NCBI GenBank assembly: GCA_947085035.1
Contig: CAMTUW010000019.1
Coordinates: 1-40,993, forward strand
Origin: CAMTUW01 sp947085035
GTDB taxonomy: Bacteria; Actinomycetota; Coriobacteriia; Anaerosomatales; PHET01
Direction: 5' to 3'
Length of the DNA: 40,993 nucleotides
Both the position numbers and the translations under genes were made by a program. The stretch's first letter is position 1; every line of letters begins with the position of its first letter. The notes beneath the pieces were generated by a model, which ran no database searches, was not told the DNA's origin, and saw nothing but the letters and a program-made list of their open reading frames with translations. Positions 39,731-40,993 of this stretch are shown here, piece after piece.

Positions 39731-40993
39731 CAGGCCCTGTGTTCGCACTGATCGCCGCCGTTGGTGCGCCGTGGATCGCCGCCATCCTGATCTTCGCGCT
39801 TGGCGAGAAGCGCGATGGCGCCCGCACCGTCGTGGGGCTGCTCGCGGGCGTTGTCGCTTCGCTCGGGGCGCTGTTCGTCGGTGTCCATTCGGCCTCGGGA
39901 AGCGCCGCCGCGAGCGTGGGGGTGCCCTTGCTGGGCGTGCGATTCGCCCTGTCGACCGACCGGCTCGGCGCCCTGTTCGCGGTTGTTGCCGCAGTGCTCT
40001 GGCTGGTCACGACGGTGTACGCCACCGGCTACATGTCGCATGCGAAGGACCGCGCACGCTTCTTCGGATTCTTCGCGATCTGTGTGGGCTCGGCTATCGG
40101 CATCGCCTTGTCGGCGAACCTGCTCACGCTCTTCGTCTTCTACGAGGCGCTCACCCTGGCCACGTATCCGCTGGTCGTCCATTCGGGTAACGCCGCAGCC
40201 ATCCGAGGTGGCCGGACCTACCTCATCTACGCGCTGAGCGGCGGCGTTGTGCTCGCCGTGGGAGTCATCTGGCTTCACGTGTTGGGCGGCGGCGCGGACT
40301 TCGCGAGCGGTGGCACGTTGCCGGTCGAACTGGTCGCGAGTCACGGCTCCCAACTCGCGGTCGTCTTCGCGCTGCTCATCGCCGGTTTCGGCGTGAAGGC
40401 CGCGCTGTTCCCGGCCCACGGGTGGCTGCCTGCGGCGATGGTCGCTCCGGCGCCGGTGAGCGCGCTTCTGCACGCCGTCGCGGTGGTGAAGGCGGGCGTG
40501 TTCGGCATCGCTCGTGTCGTGCTCGACGTCTTCGGACTTGAGACGGCGGGCGCGCTGGGTGTGCTGGCTCCGCTCGCGGCGCTCGCGGCGTTCACGATCG
40601 TGTTCGCGTCCGTGCGTGCGCTCGCCCAAGACGACATCAAGAAGCGACTTGCCTACTCCACGATCGGGCAGCTCTCCTACATCGTGCTGGGCCTGGCGAT
40701 CGGCACGCCACTGGCTGCCGCCGCCGCGATCGCGCATCTCGCGCACCACGCGCTCCTCAAGATCACGATGTTCTTCACGGCCGGCGTTCTCGCCGAGGAG
40801 CTCAAGGTCTACCGCGTGAGCCAGATGGACGGGGTGGGGCGGCGCATGCCGTTGACGATGACGGCGTTTTCCATCGCGGCGCTCGGCATCATCGGCGTGC
40901 CACCTATCGCGGGATTCGTCTCGAAGTGGGGGCTGGGGCTTGGAGGCCTGTCTGCGGGCGAGATGTGGCCGTTGGCAATTCTTGCCGTGAGCA
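39727..40993 (+). CDS. second antiporter-like subunit (MrpD/NuoL-type), partial
   Basis: The gene starts at GTG 39727, overlapping the mrpD stop, and runs off the right edge after 422 codons. It is a second antiporter-like membrane subunit: TDRLGALFAVVAAVLWLVTTVYATGYM, LLTLFVFYEALTLATYPLVVH with the conserved Glu, FGVKAALFPAHGWLPAAMVAPAPVSALLHAVAVVKAG with the channel Lys residues, DIKKRLAYSTIGQLSYI and GVPPIAGFVSKW. The FYEALTLATYPLV form is typical of a second MrpD-family subunit. Whether hydrogenase-like or other complex-I-like genes follow would show if this is an antiporter or part of a respiratory complex. Confidence 0.92.
   Translation, partial: MTGPVFALIAAVGAPWIAAILIFALGEKRDGARTVVGLLAGVVASLGALFVGVHSASGSAAASVGVPLLGVRFALSTDRLGALFAVVAAVLWLVTTVYATGYMSHAKDRARFFGFFAICVGSAIGIALSANLLTLFVFYEALTLATYPLVVHSGNAAAIRGGRTYLIYALSGGVVLAVGVIWLHVLGGGADFASGGTLPVELVASHGSQLAVVFALLIAGFGVKAALFPAHGWLPAAMVAPAPVSALLHAVAVVKAGVFGIARVVLDVFGLETAGALGVLAPLAALAAFTIVFASVRALAQDDIKKRLAYSTIGQLSYIVLGLAIGTPLAAAAAIAHLAHHALLKITMFFTAGVLAEELKVYRVSQMDGVGRRMPLTMTAFSIAALGIIGVPPIAGFVSKWGLGLGGLSAGEMWPLAILAVS

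Noticed and set aside
39532..40749. Minus-strand open frame of 405 aa, rich in Arg, Glu and His
   Set aside because: Antisense of two antiporter subunits; the repetitive charged composition is typical of a GC-driven shadow frame.
1..40993. CRISPR array
   Set aside because: No series of short, evenly spaced repeats was seen; the only repeats are the 585-bp pair and operator palindromes.

Overview
The window is high-GC bacterial DNA with dense, mostly plus-strand operons, many GTG/TTG starts and repeated 4-base stop/start overlaps (ATGA, GTGA). Gene content (tig-clpP-clpX-valS-folC, an actinobacterial-style exopolysaccharide cluster, F420-hydrogenase-beta-like enzymes, an Mbh-like Mrp operon) suggests an anaerobic actinobacterium, possibly Coriobacteriia or a relative. 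That placement is inference; no rRNA or other marker is present.

Region 1 (1-14100) is a surface-polysaccharide locus. It starts with the end of an unknown gene and a small secreted protein. Then come a Wzz/BY-kinase chain-length regulator, a DXD glycosyltransferase, a polysaccharide pyruvyl transferase, a Wzy-like polymerase, an FrhB-like oxidoreductase with a separate 2[4Fe-4S] ferredoxin, a Wzx flippase, a GT4 and a WecG/TagA-family glycosyltransferase, gmd and fcl (GDP-mannose to GDP-L-fucose), and a UDP-glucose dehydrogenase gene broken in its NAD-binding region. The cluster would assemble, flip and polymerise a fucose-containing and probably pyruvylated polymer. The priming undecaprenyl-phosphate sugar transferase lies at 23970-25433, on the far side of a toxin-antitoxin island.

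Region 2 (about 14230-23846) is that island. It holds three divergent AbiEi/AbiEii type IV toxin-antitoxin operons, an AbrB-PIN pair plus a truncated second copy of it in a direct repeat of about 585 bp, an MqsR-like/MqsA pair, a DUF4143 ATPase with its own promoter and operator, a DUF4143 C-terminal remnant, an orphan MqsA-like antitoxin and a stand-alone HTH-type regulator. Palindromes built on GGTAA/TTACC half-sites recur in front of several of these genes. The abiEi genes lack Shine-Dalgarno sequences and may be leaderless. No integrase, transposase or phage gene is visible.

Region 3 (25441-35820) is housekeeping: terminator, tRNA-Leu(UAG), tig-clpP-clpX (protein folding and regulated proteolysis), a small convergent cysteine-containing protein on the minus strand, valS, folC, a membrane zinc-ribbon protein and thrS.

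Region 4 (35822 to the end) is a tightly overlapping Mrp/Mbh-type cation/proton antiporter operon in the order E-F-G-DUF4040-B-C-D-D'. The last gene runs off the window.
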